Shown here in pieces: positions 1-12,165 of a stretch of DNA of 64,000 nt. The first letter of the stretch is position 1. Every line of letters begins with the position of its first letter. The stretch comes from Larix kaempferi (lineage: Eukaryota > Streptophyta > Pinopsida > Pinales > Pinaceae): assembly GCA_027924585.1 (NCBI GenBank), contig BSBM01000140.1, positions 6,650,001 through 6,714,000 on the forward strand, in the 5' to 3' direction. The translations under genes were made by a program, and so were the position numbers. Below the pieces are notes generated by a model. That model was not told where the DNA came from, searched no databases, and saw nothing but the letters and a program-made list of their open reading frames with translations.

Positions 1-838
1 TATACATTACATGGTGTTGATGACAATAATGAAAGAATTGAAGTTGTAGAAGGATACAATGATGAAAATAAAAGCAGTGATGATGATCCTAATCATGATA
101 ACGTAGAAGAAGAAAACCTAGAATATTCTTCGACACATGAAGAGATAAACGTTCTATAAGTTGTTGCAACTGAATATGTTCGAAAATCTCAAGATCAAAT
201 GGTTCCCAAAAAACAAATGGAGACAAGCTTGTCAGATAAAGACAAGGAAATAAATCATTTTAAATTTTTTAATAAAACCCAAATTCATGAAACTACCATC
301 TTCAACCTTAGAAGTAGAGGATGAAAGTACAAACGAAGACACCTTAACCAATTGGATTGAATTAAGTAAGTTGTAAGTAGTTTCCACTATAGATAAGAAG
401 ACCATAACAAATGTAACTGAAGATTCATTGATCAACAATAAAGAAGCTATATGTCAGATAGAAATAAGTGTCATGCCAAAGCATACAAATATATCAGAGA
501 TTAACATGATGATGAAAGTTCTTCATGAATACATTAGATTGGAAACTTAGAAGAATACCCCCTTTACTCATTATATTTTCATCTAGAAAATCATATGTAT
601 GAAGAAATTCGAATGGAAATGTGACTCACTGTTTCAAGAACTATTAAATCGTGGTACTGTTATCCGGAATAAGTCATTAAAAAATGTTTGTTGGTCATTA
701 AGTTTGGAAGCCTCTTTGATGTTGAAGTTAATTAAGCAGAATCCAAGATTCGTGGATGAATCTTTTCAAGGCATGATGACTTGTAATATACCAAAGAGTA
801 TACTACCATCATATTTAAATTATTATTTATTAGGTTAA
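1..838 (+). pseudogene. Degraded acidic reading frame, unknown protein
   Basis: Frame 1 is open from the window edge to a stop at 157-159, and continues after it to about 320. Frame 2 then carries open stretches from about 287 to 376 and from 377 to 532, and a 79-codon stretch at 599-838. The first part is rich in Asp, Glu and Asn; the last part contains RGTVIRNKSLKNVCWSLSLE. Base composition looks coding-like and the open segments follow one another with few gaps, which suggests one old gene broken by at least three stops and a frameshift. I do not recognise the family. The 5' end lies outside the window. It could be the tail of another transposon protein. Confidence 0.3.
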
Positions 839-1176
839 TATATAATTAATTTAAATATGATAAGTGACAATCACTTAATAAAAGATCATGACTTATCACA
901 TATTGGTGTATTTATACACCTCATTTGTACTATTCTAAACATCATCGAAATATAAAATAATAAATATATATAAATATCCAACATGTACGACTTCTCATCT
1001 TACATGTTATGTGTTAGTATTACTTATATATGTTATAATTTATACTAACATACATTAACACATATTTCATTAAATTTGGAATTAAATAGTGCATCTAGAA
1101 TTCCAAAAGAACCAAAAGAACTCAATTCAAGGGTAGTTCTTGTCATATAATCTTTTCAATTTTAATGAAAATGTAT

Positions 1177-1244
<68 letters not shown>

Positions 1245-1568
1245 ACCAAGACTTTGAATGAGGGCTTGAGTGGATAAGTAGAGGCCATGAACAAGGCCCT
1301 AAACCATGCTATATGCTTTACAAGTAAAACATTTTTGCAATAAGAGTATTATATACCCCATGATAAGGACTTGGACCAATATGGTTGTTTCATGTGACCA
1401 AAATCATTGTTTGGATATTAAGCTATGGATTTAGGCCATAATCCATGATTGTTGGGCTCAGTGGCCATAGATTTCTAAGGGCAAAGCTTATTTGATGACT
1501 ATTTCATTTCAATTCAAGGATTATCTATGTGAGAATTTTTTGTCCATGATTGTTTCATTTCATTTTCT
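839..1568. other. AT-rich spacer without genes
   Basis: This stretch is AT-rich and has no convincing reading frame. Apart from the compound microsatellite at 1179-1244 I see nothing in it. Confidence 0.6.
1179..1244. repeat. Compound microsatellite (CA)n(TA)n(GA)n
   Basis: About 19 CA units run directly into about six TA units and then eight GA units, with no interruption. The order TA then GA on this strand is the same as in the large tract at 8957-12165. Confidence 0.95.
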
Positions 1569-1585
1569 TTGCATTGAGCTCTACA
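1569..1585. repeat. LINE target-site duplication, left copy
   Basis: TTGCATTGAGCTCTACA here matches TTGCATTTAGCTCTACA at 8284-8300 with one mismatch over 17 bases. The left copy is followed at once by a run of nine T, the poly(A) tail of the minus-strand LINE. Confidence 0.85.
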
Positions 1586-1910
1586 TTTTTTTTTCCAAGG
1601 AAAAAAAGCGTAATTTTATTTCAGCAGAGGTGAACAAAATTACATTCAGTATATGCAAATATGCATTTCAAAAAAGTGTCTAAGTAGTAACCAGACCACA
1701 GTCTACATCAAATGTCTATCAAGTTTACAAAAAAATGTCTGTGGATTTAAACAACATCCTGTGCCAAAGACGACTCTCCATGCCACTAGAATTCTATGAT
1801 GAGTATGTACATATATTCAAAATATATCGTTCAGCATCCACCAAGTGGAAAGAAAAATGAACCCAAAAACAAAATATAGAAGGGATCCGAGCAGGTGTGT
1901 TGAGCAGATA

Positions 1911-4900
1911 TCATGGAGCTGGTTCAATGAATGGACGATGGTAATATTCCTGTACAACCCAATCCCGATGTTCTTTCACCTTCCAAAGCCCCAAAGCCAA
2001 TTGCAAGCCTTCCTTCGAGGCCGAGTCCGCCTCCTGTTTATTTTCCCTATAAACATGGCGGCATGTAAAAGAGTCAAATAAAAGTAGCAACTCTCGGATA
2101 TCCAAAATAAATTTGAAATTATGATGTCTCTGTATTGTTGTGTCCTATTTATCCAATTAATGACATTCATAGAGTCTCCAAAGATGTTGAGGTTTTGACC
2201 CCTTTTCAGTGGCAAAGATAAATAGTAGTTTAAAGCTCATCAATTCTGGAAAATTGTTTCCACCTTCACCCAGGTCCATGGATAAGATGTAAAAGTGAGT
2301 GGATGAGAGGAAAATAGTAGCTCCCCCCCCAAGACTCATGTTGATATGCCCCATCGAAGAAACCCCATGGAACTGATCTATCAATTTCCATGGCAAGAAC
2401 CTCCCTCTGTTTGGCTTCTCTCACATGCTGAGGAAAGGCTGTAAGTATGCCACAAGAGAGAGCCACAGTGATAACCGGTGTATAGTTTTAGCAGAGAAAA
2501 TGAGATTGTTTCGGGCCAGCCAAATGCCCCAACAAACAATAAGTGGTAGAACTTCCATAGTGTGTGGCCAGTGTCCCGCATTCCAGCTCTCCCAAGCAAG
2601 TAGAACCGAGTTTCCCACCCAGTTGAAATGAAGGCTCGTGATCCAATTGAACTCGGCCCAAACTCCTCTCGTAAAAGAACACTGAATTAATAGATGTGTC
2701 ACACCTTCATGAGCATCTTTATAGAGGATGCACCATCCAGGTCCACGCTTTTTTTTGTAAATTGTTCCATGTTGGGATTTTATTTTCCAATGTGTTCCAC
2801 ATGAAGAGTCAGGTTGTAGGAGGGCACTTCAGTTTCCAAAGTTTCCGCCACCTCCAAACAGGTTCTCTATTATTTTCCAAAGCACCAAGGCTAATATAGC
2901 CACCTTTCGGTGTATATCTACACCGAGGATCACCTTCCCACAGTAAATCATCTTCCCTATCCCTTAAAACAACCTGTGAGTGTGTCAATTCTAGAATATA
3001 ATTGGAGACTACATCATGATGTTGTACAGGAAGATTCAATGAATCCACCTTTCTCCACACCTGTAACCAATGCCTGTCCTGAACAGGAACGACCAACTAG
3101 TAAAGAAAAGTGATACCGCAAGCTCTCAAAGCCCCAACCACCTCCTCTTGTAAAAGATGGCGACCACCAAAGCCAAACAACGGGTCCTCCCCAACCCTGA
3201 GACACCTCCCATTTCCAATAGTCCAAGCGATTTGTGTACCAATCACAGAAAAGTAAGTGACTACAACCTTCCAAATGACCGAACCCCCCACATGAGGTTT
3301 CCTAGCATTCTGAACCCGGTCCAAAATCGTACTAGGGGAAATATATTTATGAGTGACTCACTTACTTTATGGTCCTCCAACACCCTTTGGCTTCCATAGC
3401 TTTGGAAAAAGGAAAATATTCTTTAATCCCCAACCCCCCAATGCTTTGGGGAACGCAATTTTTTTCCAATGCACCCAAGGTGATACGAAGGAATCTTCTT
3501 TCCCACTCCACAAAAACCTGAAACATATATTTCTAATGGTTTCCATAATCCCTTTGGGAATCTAGGACAGTGACAACCAGTAGACCGGGATGGCCTCCAA
3601 AACATATTTAACTAAAACCAGGCGACCAACCCTTGATAACCACTTATGAAACCACACCTTGAGACGTTTATGAATATTCTCAATAATCCAATGCCAATCC
3701 TGCTTCTTGTAATCATTCGGATTTAAGTGAAATCCAAAGTATTGCAAACCATTGTCAACCTCGAGGAGTGTAAAAGGAAAGACCCCCCTGAGCACCCTAA
3801 TCTCCTCAGCTCTGAGCAAATTTGTAGTTAGAGTAGACTTCCCTACATTTATATCCATCCCAGTTGCTTTTGAGAAGAGATCAAGAATGTCACGCAGAGT
3901 TTCAGCATCCCTGGTAGAGCCGGTGCATAAGATGAGAACATCGTCTACAAACAACATATGTGTGATGAAAAGATTGGGCGCCACCTGAATACCATGTAAT
4001 GATCCTTGTCGTTTGTCTTCCCTCAGAACCCTACTGAGTCCCTCTACCACCAACAGAAAAATTAATGGAGACAAGGGACAAACTTGTCTGAGGCCATGCT
4101 CGGAGTGAAAAAAAAATGGGAGGTCGATCCATTGATGAGAACAAAGAAAGAAACAGTAGTGATGCAGCTCATCACCCACCTAATAAAGCCAATATGAAAA
4201 CCCAAATGTGTAAGAAGCATACGGATGTAGAGCCAACTTACTTTATCATAGGCTTTAGAGATATCAATCTTAAAAATAACCCCTTTCAATTTTTTAGTCT
4301 TGATGCTATGCAGGCCCTCCTAAGCAACACCAATAGCCTCATGAATCTGACGACCCTCTAGAAACCCAAACTGTTCATCAGAGATATTCTTGGACAAAAT
4401 ACATTTTAATATTCTAGCAATGATCATAGTCACAACCTTGTAAACACAATTACAAAGAGAAATGGGCCTAAAATCATTAATTGAGGAGGGATTGTCAGTA
4501 TCTGGAATGAGAGCAATAAAGGTGGAGTTAAAAATGACCGGGATCCTTCCAGAGATTCTAGTATCCTCCACCACCTGAAGAAGATCATCCCCCAAGAAAT
4601 CATAAAGAGCCAGTAGGAATTCAACATACCATCCATCAGGTCCCGGGCTCTTATCTTTCTGGAAACTTTGAAGTACAACTTTGATTTCCTCTTCCAGGAT
4701 CTCCTCCATTAGTACAATATTTTCTTTAGCATCCACAAAACATGGGAAGAGTTGTGCCACTCTGATCACCTCCACCATAGTAGCCTGATTGGGAGCCTTA
4801 AATAGGTTTTGGAAGTGTTCAACCCCAACCCTGGCCATACCATCAAAGGAAGTGTGTGTATTCCCATTATCATCATCTAGGCTCCACACAGTATTGGAAG

Positions 4901-6027
4901 TCTTCCTCCCTTTAGCATACGCATGAAAGAAATTTGAATTCTCGCCCTTGCTTCCAACCACATCGCCCTGCTCTTAAGTCTCCAAGTTTCTTCCTTCTCC
5001 ATCAGTAGAGTATTTCGTCTTCCTTCCAAACCAATCAAGTGATCTTTAGTTACCTGGGAGTCTAATCCACCACCCTCCCCATCATAAATCAAAACCAGTT
5101 CAGCTTCAATCTGCTTCAATTCTGCATCTTTGCAAATTCTCTTTTCATGGACCCAATATTTAATAGGTCCTTTGATCCTATTAAGGTTTGCAGCGAACTA
5201 AACAGAGGCTGACAGGTTAATCCGAGGATTGTAAGGAATCCACAGATACTAGACCAAAGTAAAAAAGGAATTATCCTTCAACCAAACCTTATTGAACTTA
5301 AGAGGGATGGGAGTTTTAGTAGGTCCAGGGCGAAGTTCAAAGAAGATAGGGAAATGATCAGAGGTGCCCCCAGAGCCAACCCACTATCACAGCAAAATAA
5401 ACCTGTCCACCAGAGATTCCGAAACCAGAAACCAGTCAAAACATTTAGGCCCCCTACTCTCACCAGAACGATTGTTTCTCCAGGTAGGTTTGAGTTTAAA
5501 GGGTTTGATATCAATCATATTTTTATCAGCCAATCTTTGAGAAAAATAACTAGTTAATGGATCCGTTCGAGCTCTAGGCCCCCAAATTCCGACTGAACCA
5601 GAGTGAAATTAAAATCACCCCCCAACAATAGATAATCCCCTTGAATCATGGGATTGTTGAGAAGAGTATCCCAAAAAGTAACACGGTTGAGATAAGGTCC
5701 ATAAACATTCACCACAATCAAGACTGTCCCTATGTCCAAGGCAATAAAAGACAGTCCAAGAACAGAGTCCATACCCAAGATAGTATGAATCTTAATAGAC
5801 CTAACATTCCAACCAATAGCTAGGCCACTAGAGTGCCCACGAACTCCCAGGGTAACAAAGGACCAACCCCGGAACCAACTCTCCACATGAGACTAAACAG
5901 AATCACCATCACTCAAAGTTTCTTGACGTAAAATAATATATGGATGGTCCAGAGAAACCACCTGCCGCAGTGTTAATCTTTTATGGGGACCAGCCAGACA
6001 CTAACAGTTGAAAGACATAATTTTCAT
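1911..6027 (-). pseudogene. LINE ORF2: endonuclease, reverse transcriptase, RNase H (broken)
   Basis: The start at 6027 is chosen because it opens with MKIMSFNC, the usual beginning of the endonuclease. Further endonuclease motifs are LRQETL, VVNVYGP, GGDFNF and GTSDHFPIF, so the Glu, Asp, Asn and His of the active site are visible (about 5300-6000). The reverse transcriptase spans about 4960-3560: DKSPGPDGW, ALIPDTDNPSSINDFRPISL, DISKAYDKV and the catalytic FVDD, with both Asp kept. A zinc-binding-like HLLIQCSFTRGVWAE lies near 2700. RNase H remnants follow: FDGAY near 2400, IFGDSMNVI near 2180, and RENKQEADSASKEGL near 2040. Stops and frameshifts break it in at least ten places. The product would nick target DNA and copy the element RNA in place. 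Confidence 0.88.
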
Positions 6028-6571
6028 CACCACCCCTTCTTATGGGCACGCACTGCTCTAAGCGCCCATTCAATGGTCTGTTGTTTTCCTTCCAGAAGTT
6101 CCATCTTAGCCTTGGACTGAGCCTTCGAGATAAGTGATTTCTGACCCCTACATTTAGAAACCTATGCCTTCCCACAATCTAGACCTCCCAAGGCCAGTTT
6201 GGTAGTAGAGTGAAGAAAGTAGCCTAAGTCTATAGACTCTGTCGGGGAAGAAGGGGGAGTCACTTCCTTTGTATCAGGAGCAGGGGTCGAAGTCAAAGAA
6301 GGTATCATTTCAACCAGAAGAGAAGGGGGGGTCAATGAGTGTAATAGGACTCGTGACAGGTGGTGATGAGATGTTCAAGTTTTTCAGTGCCTCCACCTAG
6401 TCCAATCTAGAAAAGGTAACATTATTCATAAAAAATTAAATGAGGGGGTAATAGAAGGAGGAGGAGTACCCGCAAAATGAAACCCTGAGAGAGGCGCAGT
6501 TCAAATGGTCCTCCACTATCATCCTCTGAACGAACCAGGACCTGTTCCTCCTCTGAAGAATGAACAATCTC

Positions 6572-7912
6572 CTATTCAAAACCAAGGTCCGCCTGTTCCC
6601 TATCGTGTTCCTCCTGCTCCTCTGGAGTAACAGCAGGAGAAACAATTCCAACAGATGCTGACTTACCCACCCTATCAGACCAACAGTTCCGACCCCCATT
6701 CCGAGTCCTAAGAGGGAGTTTAAATTCTGTGGCCGGGTGACCATAAACATGATACCGTCTACAATGAAAAGGAACATTTTCATAATCAAGTTTTTGAACA
6801 TAAGCATAGGGGCCCCAACTCAAAGTGATGTCCTCAGCAAGCCCATCTCTGACATTCAAGATGACAAGAACCCTAGAAACCTTCCTTTGTTTGGTATGTA
6901 GGAAGGAGTAGTCCCCCTCCAGGTAATTACCAATCAAATTCCCAATACCCCTAAAATGTCTCTCCGACCAGTAATGTAGAGGTAATCCGAGAAGGAGAAC
7001 CCAAAGAGGTAACACATCCATTTTCTCCCTGCTAGCATCGAACATGGGGTGCCACTGTTTTAGCAGTAGAGGGAAGTGATCCAAAGTCCAATTACTATGA
7101 AGAACCCAAAGAGCAAGTTCAACAGAACGGAAATTAAAAGCAAACTAGTTCCTTCTAAGCTCCATACTTTCAGGTACGTAAACCAGTTGGGCCATCCAAT
7201 TAGCTTCAGTCCATTCCATGATGGTCCTCATGGAAAAGGACCGGCCCAATGCCTTCCCTACCAAAGTATTTTCGGTCGTTTGTAAAATATGATGCCACTC
7301 TATATCCTCACCAAGTGCATAGTTGTATTTGGTGCGACTTGTTTTTAACCATCTCTTTCGGCCGCGTTTCCCAGCTGAATCCACCCCATATGAAGAACCG
7401 CCTCCCCCATCTTCAACGTTCGACCCAGAGCCAATCGTAGGATTGGAAAACCCTCGTTGTTCGAGAGCCCCAATATTACTTGCCACAAAACCCTTGTCTG
7501 CGGCCCCACGAAGGACCCCAGGTTCCGGAGACACCACATGAACGCCCGTCAAAGCACCAACGGTCGATCGACACCCAGTCCCCTGCTCGTCACCATGCAC
7601 TAACCCACAACATCCCCAAAAAAATTTCTCTATAAAACCACGAGTCCCATAGGGTACATCAACCATAGAAGGGAGCGACAAATCACCAGGGCTATGGACA
7701 ACAGGAATAGTCTCCGAAGACGAAGAGGAGACCAGGAAGCCGGTAGGAGAGAAACCAGACTCAGGCTGGGGAAAATCACAAAATAAAGTCGACCCTCTGT
7801 GAGCCCCATGTAGCTGGAAACCACCCACCTCATCCTAGGAAGTGCTAGATGGAGATGACTAGATCACCTCATTATCACTCAATTCGAAGGAGTAATCTAA
7901 CTGTTCTTCCAT
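6572..7912 (-). pseudogene. LINE ORF1: gag-like nucleic-acid-binding protein (broken)
   Basis: The first ATG at 7912 gives MEEQLDYSFELSDNEVI before two early stops; the frame then stays open from 7828 to 7145. A shifted second segment (7084-6572) contains LPLHYWSERHFRGIGNLIGN, the pattern of the domain that precedes the zinc knuckle in plant LINE ORF1 proteins (DUF4283 type). The knuckle itself is degenerate: in FHCRRYHVYGHPATEF two of the expected cysteines have become Tyr and Phe. The C-terminal part is acidic and Glu/Gln-rich. The family binds element RNA to form ribonucleoprotein particles. The reading frame is broken, so no function is expected from this copy. Confidence 0.8.
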
Positions 7913-8283
7913 ATTCACTCACAGAAAAATAGGAAAAATAGTAAAATAACAGTAGTAGGTAAAAAATCACAGTTTTTCAGGTAAAAAACCCCCTCGAAGA
8001 TGTAGACCTTTTCCGCCAGTGATACTGTCAAGGAAAAGGGGTAAGCACCTGCAGTTTTCCACGTGGGAGACCCAAAAATGTCCGTCAGTCCGTCATTCAC
8101 TGTTGGCCCACTCCTCGGGACTGATAACATTGACCATAGTCAGTGGCCGTGGTTCACATCCCTGGTGGCTTCCATCTTTGGCCACCACAACCCTAAACTC
8201 CTACCATCTGAAACCCTATCTCCTCCCATTCACTCTGTCTGCTTCACATACTCTGTTCTGATATTAAATAAAGCTTTGAAAAA

Positions 8284-8300
8284 TTGCATTTAGCTCTACA
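8284..8300. repeat. LINE target-site duplication, right copy
   Basis: TTGCATTTAGCTCTACA pairs with the copy at 1569-1585 and marks the 5' end of the minus-strand LINE. Confidence 0.85.
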
Positions 8301-8956
8301 TATTTCATGAAGACTTAAATATTTGTGAGAGAAATGGAGGTATTTGATGTTTGTACTGAATTTCCAAATGCATTGAACTATGCATATTTGTGAATGAAAA
8401 GTAAAATACAACTCATGTAGTAGAAATCTCTCCATACCTTTCTAATTGCTCCTTGATTGCAATACAAAATTAATGTTTCAATGTGTCCAAGGGGTCTGAG
8501 AATGTTCAATGTGTCCTTGATGTAGTTGGTGTATCGAAGAGGTGTAAGAACCTTCCAATTTTTCAAAGAGATTTGTTCAATATGTTTGTTGTAACCAGAA
8601 AATAAGAAAATAGCGCAAACAAAGCTCTGTGCATGAAAATAGGAAGTGGTTAGTAGGAAAATTTGTTCTCTATCTTATTCAAACAGAAGACTGCATGCAT
8701 GCTAATAATGTGCACATGACACTAGTATGCGCGTTCCTATGCAACACTTACAACATTGATTGTTAAATGTTCACATCCTTGAATGCATGGAGAGTAGAGA
8801 AAAAGGTGGTTAAAGAGCGCGTACGCACTCTTAGCGTGTGCAGGCTTATTAACCCCCTTCTCTTTTACTCTACCTCTTTCCAAGCGAGAAGTGGGTTAGG
8901 GGTAGCGAGAGTATGGGAAATAGAAAGAGAGGTGGGTAAGGGGTAGCAAGAGAATG
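8301..8956. other. Spacer, no gene seen
   Basis: This stretch holds short open frames only, none resembling a known protein. After about 8880 it grades into G-rich, purine-rich sequence that leads into the satellite-like tract. Confidence 0.5.
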
Positions 8957-9407
8957 GGTTAATGGTGACGATGGTTAGTGGTAGGGGCTTATGGGAATGG
9001 GGAGTATGGGAGAGATAGAAATATATTGAGGGGTTAGGGGTTTAGAGAGAGAGAGAGAGATTTAGGGTTAGAGGTTTTGATAGAGAGAGGGAGAGAGAGA
9101 GAGAGAGATGGTAGTTAGTGGTAGGAGAAGGTGCGAGACTAGGATAGATGTAGTGAGGGGGTGGTTAAGGGTAGGGGGAGTAGGGGGAAGAGGGATATAT
9201 ATATATATATAGAGAGAGAGAGAGTAGAATGGGGATGTGGTTTAGGGTTTTAGAGAGAGCAAGAGATTGGAAGTTAGGGGTTCATATATACATTTAGGAG
9301 GATGCAGAGTAGGGGTTTGTAGAGAGAGAGAGAAAGATTGGGGGTTAGGGGTTTAGAGATAAAGAGGGATCACAAGGGGAGTGTGGATGGTCAGTGGTGG
9401 GGGGTTC

Positions 9408-9450
<43 letters not shown>

Positions 9451-9492
9451 GGTTTAGGGATTTAGAGAAAGAGAGGTTGGATGTTAGGGGTT

Positions 9493-9528
<36 letters not shown>

Positions 9529-9729
9529 AATTGGGGGTGGTGGTTAGTGGTAGGATCAGGTGAGAGACTGGGATTGAGAGAGAGAGAGAGAGTTAGTGGG
9601 TGGCTAAGGGTAGGAGGAGAGGGATATAGATAGAGAGAGAGAGGGATAGGGATGTGGTGAGTGTTGGGGGAGAGAGAGATAGAGTGGGGGGGTAGGGGTA
9701 GGAGGTTGAAGAGTGCGGGTTTCGTGGGG

Positions 9730-9782
<53 letters not shown>

Positions 9783-9820
9783 GGGTTCAGGGGTTTAGAA
9801 AGATAGAGAGAGATGGGGGT

Positions 9821-9866
<46 letters not shown>

Positions 9867-9904
9867 GGGTTCAGGGGTTTAGAAAGATAGAGAGAGATGG
9901 GGGT

Positions 9905-9948
<44 letters not shown>

Positions 9949-10452
9949 GGGTTCAGGGGTTTAGAAAGATAGAGAGAGATGGGGATTAGGAGTTCGAGAG
10001 AGAGATTGAGGTTTATGAGTTTAGAGAGAGAGAGAGAGATCGGGGGTGGTTTTTAGTGGTAGGAATAGGGGAGAAACTGGGAGAGAGAGTGAGTTGGTGT
10101 TTAAGGGTAGGGGGGAGTAGGGGGAAGAGGGATATAGAGAGAGAGGAGGATGGGGAGGTGGTTAGTGGTAGGGGAAAAAAAGAGATAGATTGCGATGTAG
10201 GGGTGGGAGAGTGAATATTGTGGGAAAATTAGCACAAAGGCATGCATCTATTCCCACTTGAGGGGTGAAAGCCTTAGAGGTTTCTACCAAGGCCCAATAT
10301 TGTGTTACTAAAGCAAAATATGTACTCCAAATTGATCCTGAGATTTCTTGTTAGAAAAAAAAATAAAAAAATAAAAACAAATAACATGAAATAAACAAAT
10401 AGATTGAATATATGCAAACCAAACAACAAGAAAATGCTAGAACAAAGTTAGG
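8957..10452. repeat. Purine-rich tandem unit, copy 1
   Basis: The unit opens with TTAATGGTGACGATGGTTAG and ends with a 250-bp less repetitive tail that contains GCATGCATCTATTCCCACTT and a short A-rich run. In between, (GA)n and (TA)n blocks alternate with G-rich phrases such as GGTTAGTGGTAGG and TTAGGGGTTTAGAGA. Nearly all bases on this strand outside the TA blocks are purines. The whole unit is repeated directly downstream. Confidence 0.85.
9735..10000. repeat. Three tandem 82-84 bp subunits
   Basis: Each subunit is a (GA)n block followed by GATTAGGGTTCAGGGGTTTA and AAGATAGAGAGAGATGGGG. The phrase GATTAGGG recurs at 9779, 9863 and 9945. Copy 2 of the large unit holds only one such subunit (near 11665), so this is a local expansion in copy 1. 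Confidence 0.85.
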
Positions 10453-10766
10453 GTTAATGGTGACGATGGTTAGTGGTAGGGGGTTATGGGAAGGGGGAGT
10501 ATGGGAGAGATAGAAATATATTGAGGGGTTAGGGGTTTAAAGAGAGAGAGAGAGAGAGAGATTCTGGGTTAGAGTTTTTGATAGAGAGAGAGAGAGAGAG
10601 AGAGATGGTGGTTAGTGGTAGGAGCAGGTGAGAGACTAGGAGAGAGGGAGTGAGGGGTTGGTTAAGGGTAGGGGGAGTAGGGGGAAGAGGGATATATATA
10701 TATATATATATAAGAATGGGGATGTTTTTTAGGGGTTTAGAGAGAGAGAGAGATTGGAATTTAAGG

Positions 10767-10802
<36 letters not shown>

Positions 10803-10939
10803 ACAGAGAGAGAGATATCACTAGGGGGAGTGTCGATGGTTAGTGGTGGGGGGTTATGGGTAGGGGGAGTAGGGGAGAGACAAGGAAATATATTGAGGAT
10901 TTGTGGGATTAGATAGAGAGAGATTGGAATTTAAGGGTT

Positions 10940-10972
<33 letters not shown>

Positions 10973-11011
10973 TGGGTGGTCAAGTGTAGGGGGTATAGGG
11001 AGCAGGGGGAG

Positions 11012-11072
<61 letters not shown>

Positions 11073-11351
11073 GAGAGAGAGAGAGGGATGGGGAGGTGGT
11101 TATTGGTGGGGGAGAGAGAAATATAAAGAGTGGGGGTAGGGTTAGGAGGATGCAGAGTGGGGGTTTGTAGAGAGAGAGAGAGAGAGAGAGAGAGATTGGG
11201 GGTTAGGGGTTTAGATAGAAAGAGGGATCACAAGGGTAGTGTGGATGGGTAGTGGTGGGGGGTTCTCGATAGGGAGAGTAGGGGAGAGAGAGAGAGAGAG
11301 ATAAATATATTGAGGGTTTAGGAATTTAGAGAGAGACAGAGGTTGGATGTT

Positions 11352-11429
<78 letters not shown>

Positions 11430-12165
11430 GGTGTGGTGGTTAGTGGTAGGAGTAGGTGAGAGACTGGGAAAGAGAGAGAGAGAGAGAGTGAGTGGGTGGC
11501 TAAGGGTAGGAGGAGAGGGATACAGTTAGATAGATAAAGAGAGAGAGAGAGAGAGAGGGCTGGGGAGGTGGTGAGTGGTGGGGGAGAGAGAGATAGAGTG
11601 GGGGAATAGGGATAGGAGGGTGAAGAGTGTGGGTTTGATGGGGACGATAGAGAGAGAGAGAGAGATTAGGGTTCAGGAGTTTAGAAAGATAGAGAGAGAT
11701 GGGGGGTTAGGAGTTAGAGAGAGATATTGAGGTTTAGGAGTTTAGAGAGAGAGATAGAGAGATCGGGGGTGGTTTTTAGTGGTAGGAATAGGGGACAAAG
11801 TAGGAGAGAGAGTGAGTTGGTGTTTAAGGGTAGGGGGGACTAGGGGGAAGAGGGATATAGAGAGAGAGGAGGATGGGGAGGTGGTTAGTGGTAGGGGACA
11901 AAAAGAGATAGATTGGGGTGTAGGGGTGGGAGATTGAATATTGTGGTAAAATTAGAATAAAGGCATGCAACTCTTCCCATTTGAGGGGTGAAAGCTTTAG
12001 AGGTTGCTACGAAGGCCCAATATTGTGTTACTAAAGCAAAATATGTTCTCCAAATTGATCCTGCGAGTTCTTGTTAGAAAAAAAAAAATAAAAAAAAAAT
12101 AACATGAAATAAACAAATAGAGTGAAGATGTGCAAACCAAACAACAATAAAATGCTAGAACAAAG
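10453..12165. repeat. Purine-rich tandem unit, copy 2
   Basis: It opens with the same phrase as 8957 and ends with the same less repetitive tail (about 11930-12165). It is about 220 bp longer than copy 1, mostly because its TA and GA blocks are longer. The two copies lie head to tail. Confidence 0.85.
11016..11068. repeat. (TA)n block, about 26 units
   Basis: This is the longest uninterrupted TA run in the window, followed within a few bases by (GA)n. Similar TA-then-GA junctions occur near 9195, 9500, 10700, 10780, 10945 and 11360. Confidence 0.95.

Larger units (their letters stand above)
1586..8283 (-). mobile_element. Near full-length plant L1-type LINE with RNase H
   Basis: This is a non-LTR retrotransposon read right to left. 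Its 5' untranslated part is about 7913-8283, ORF1 (gag-like) runs from 7912 to about 6572, and ORF2 (endonuclease, reverse transcriptase, zinc-finger region, RNase H) from 6027 to about 1911. The 3' end is a nine-base T run at 1585-1593, read as a poly(A) tail. A 17-bp duplication with one mismatch flanks both ends, which fits target-primed insertion and argues against 5' truncation. Both ORFs contain several stops, so this copy is dead. The domain order, with an RNase H at the end of ORF2, is that of plant L1-clade elements. Confidence 0.92.

Noticed and set aside
3752-3988. Plus-strand frames across the LINE reverse transcriptase
   Set aside because: They are antisense to a recognisable RT and carry no motif of their own.
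8270-8283. AATAAA followed by A-run at the right end of the LINE, suggesting a plus-strand retroposon
   Set aside because: All LINE domains read on the minus strand and the poly(A)-like T run is at the left end, next to the duplication; the A-run is only five bases.
9050-9075. TTTAGGGTTA phrases, like plant telomere repeats
   Set aside because: Only single or broken units occur, embedded in GA-rich sequence; there is no tandem TTTAGGG run.
9381-11529. Plus-strand open frames rich in Tyr-Ile and Arg-Glu
   Set aside because: They are direct translations of (TA)n and (GA)n and have no protein-like composition.
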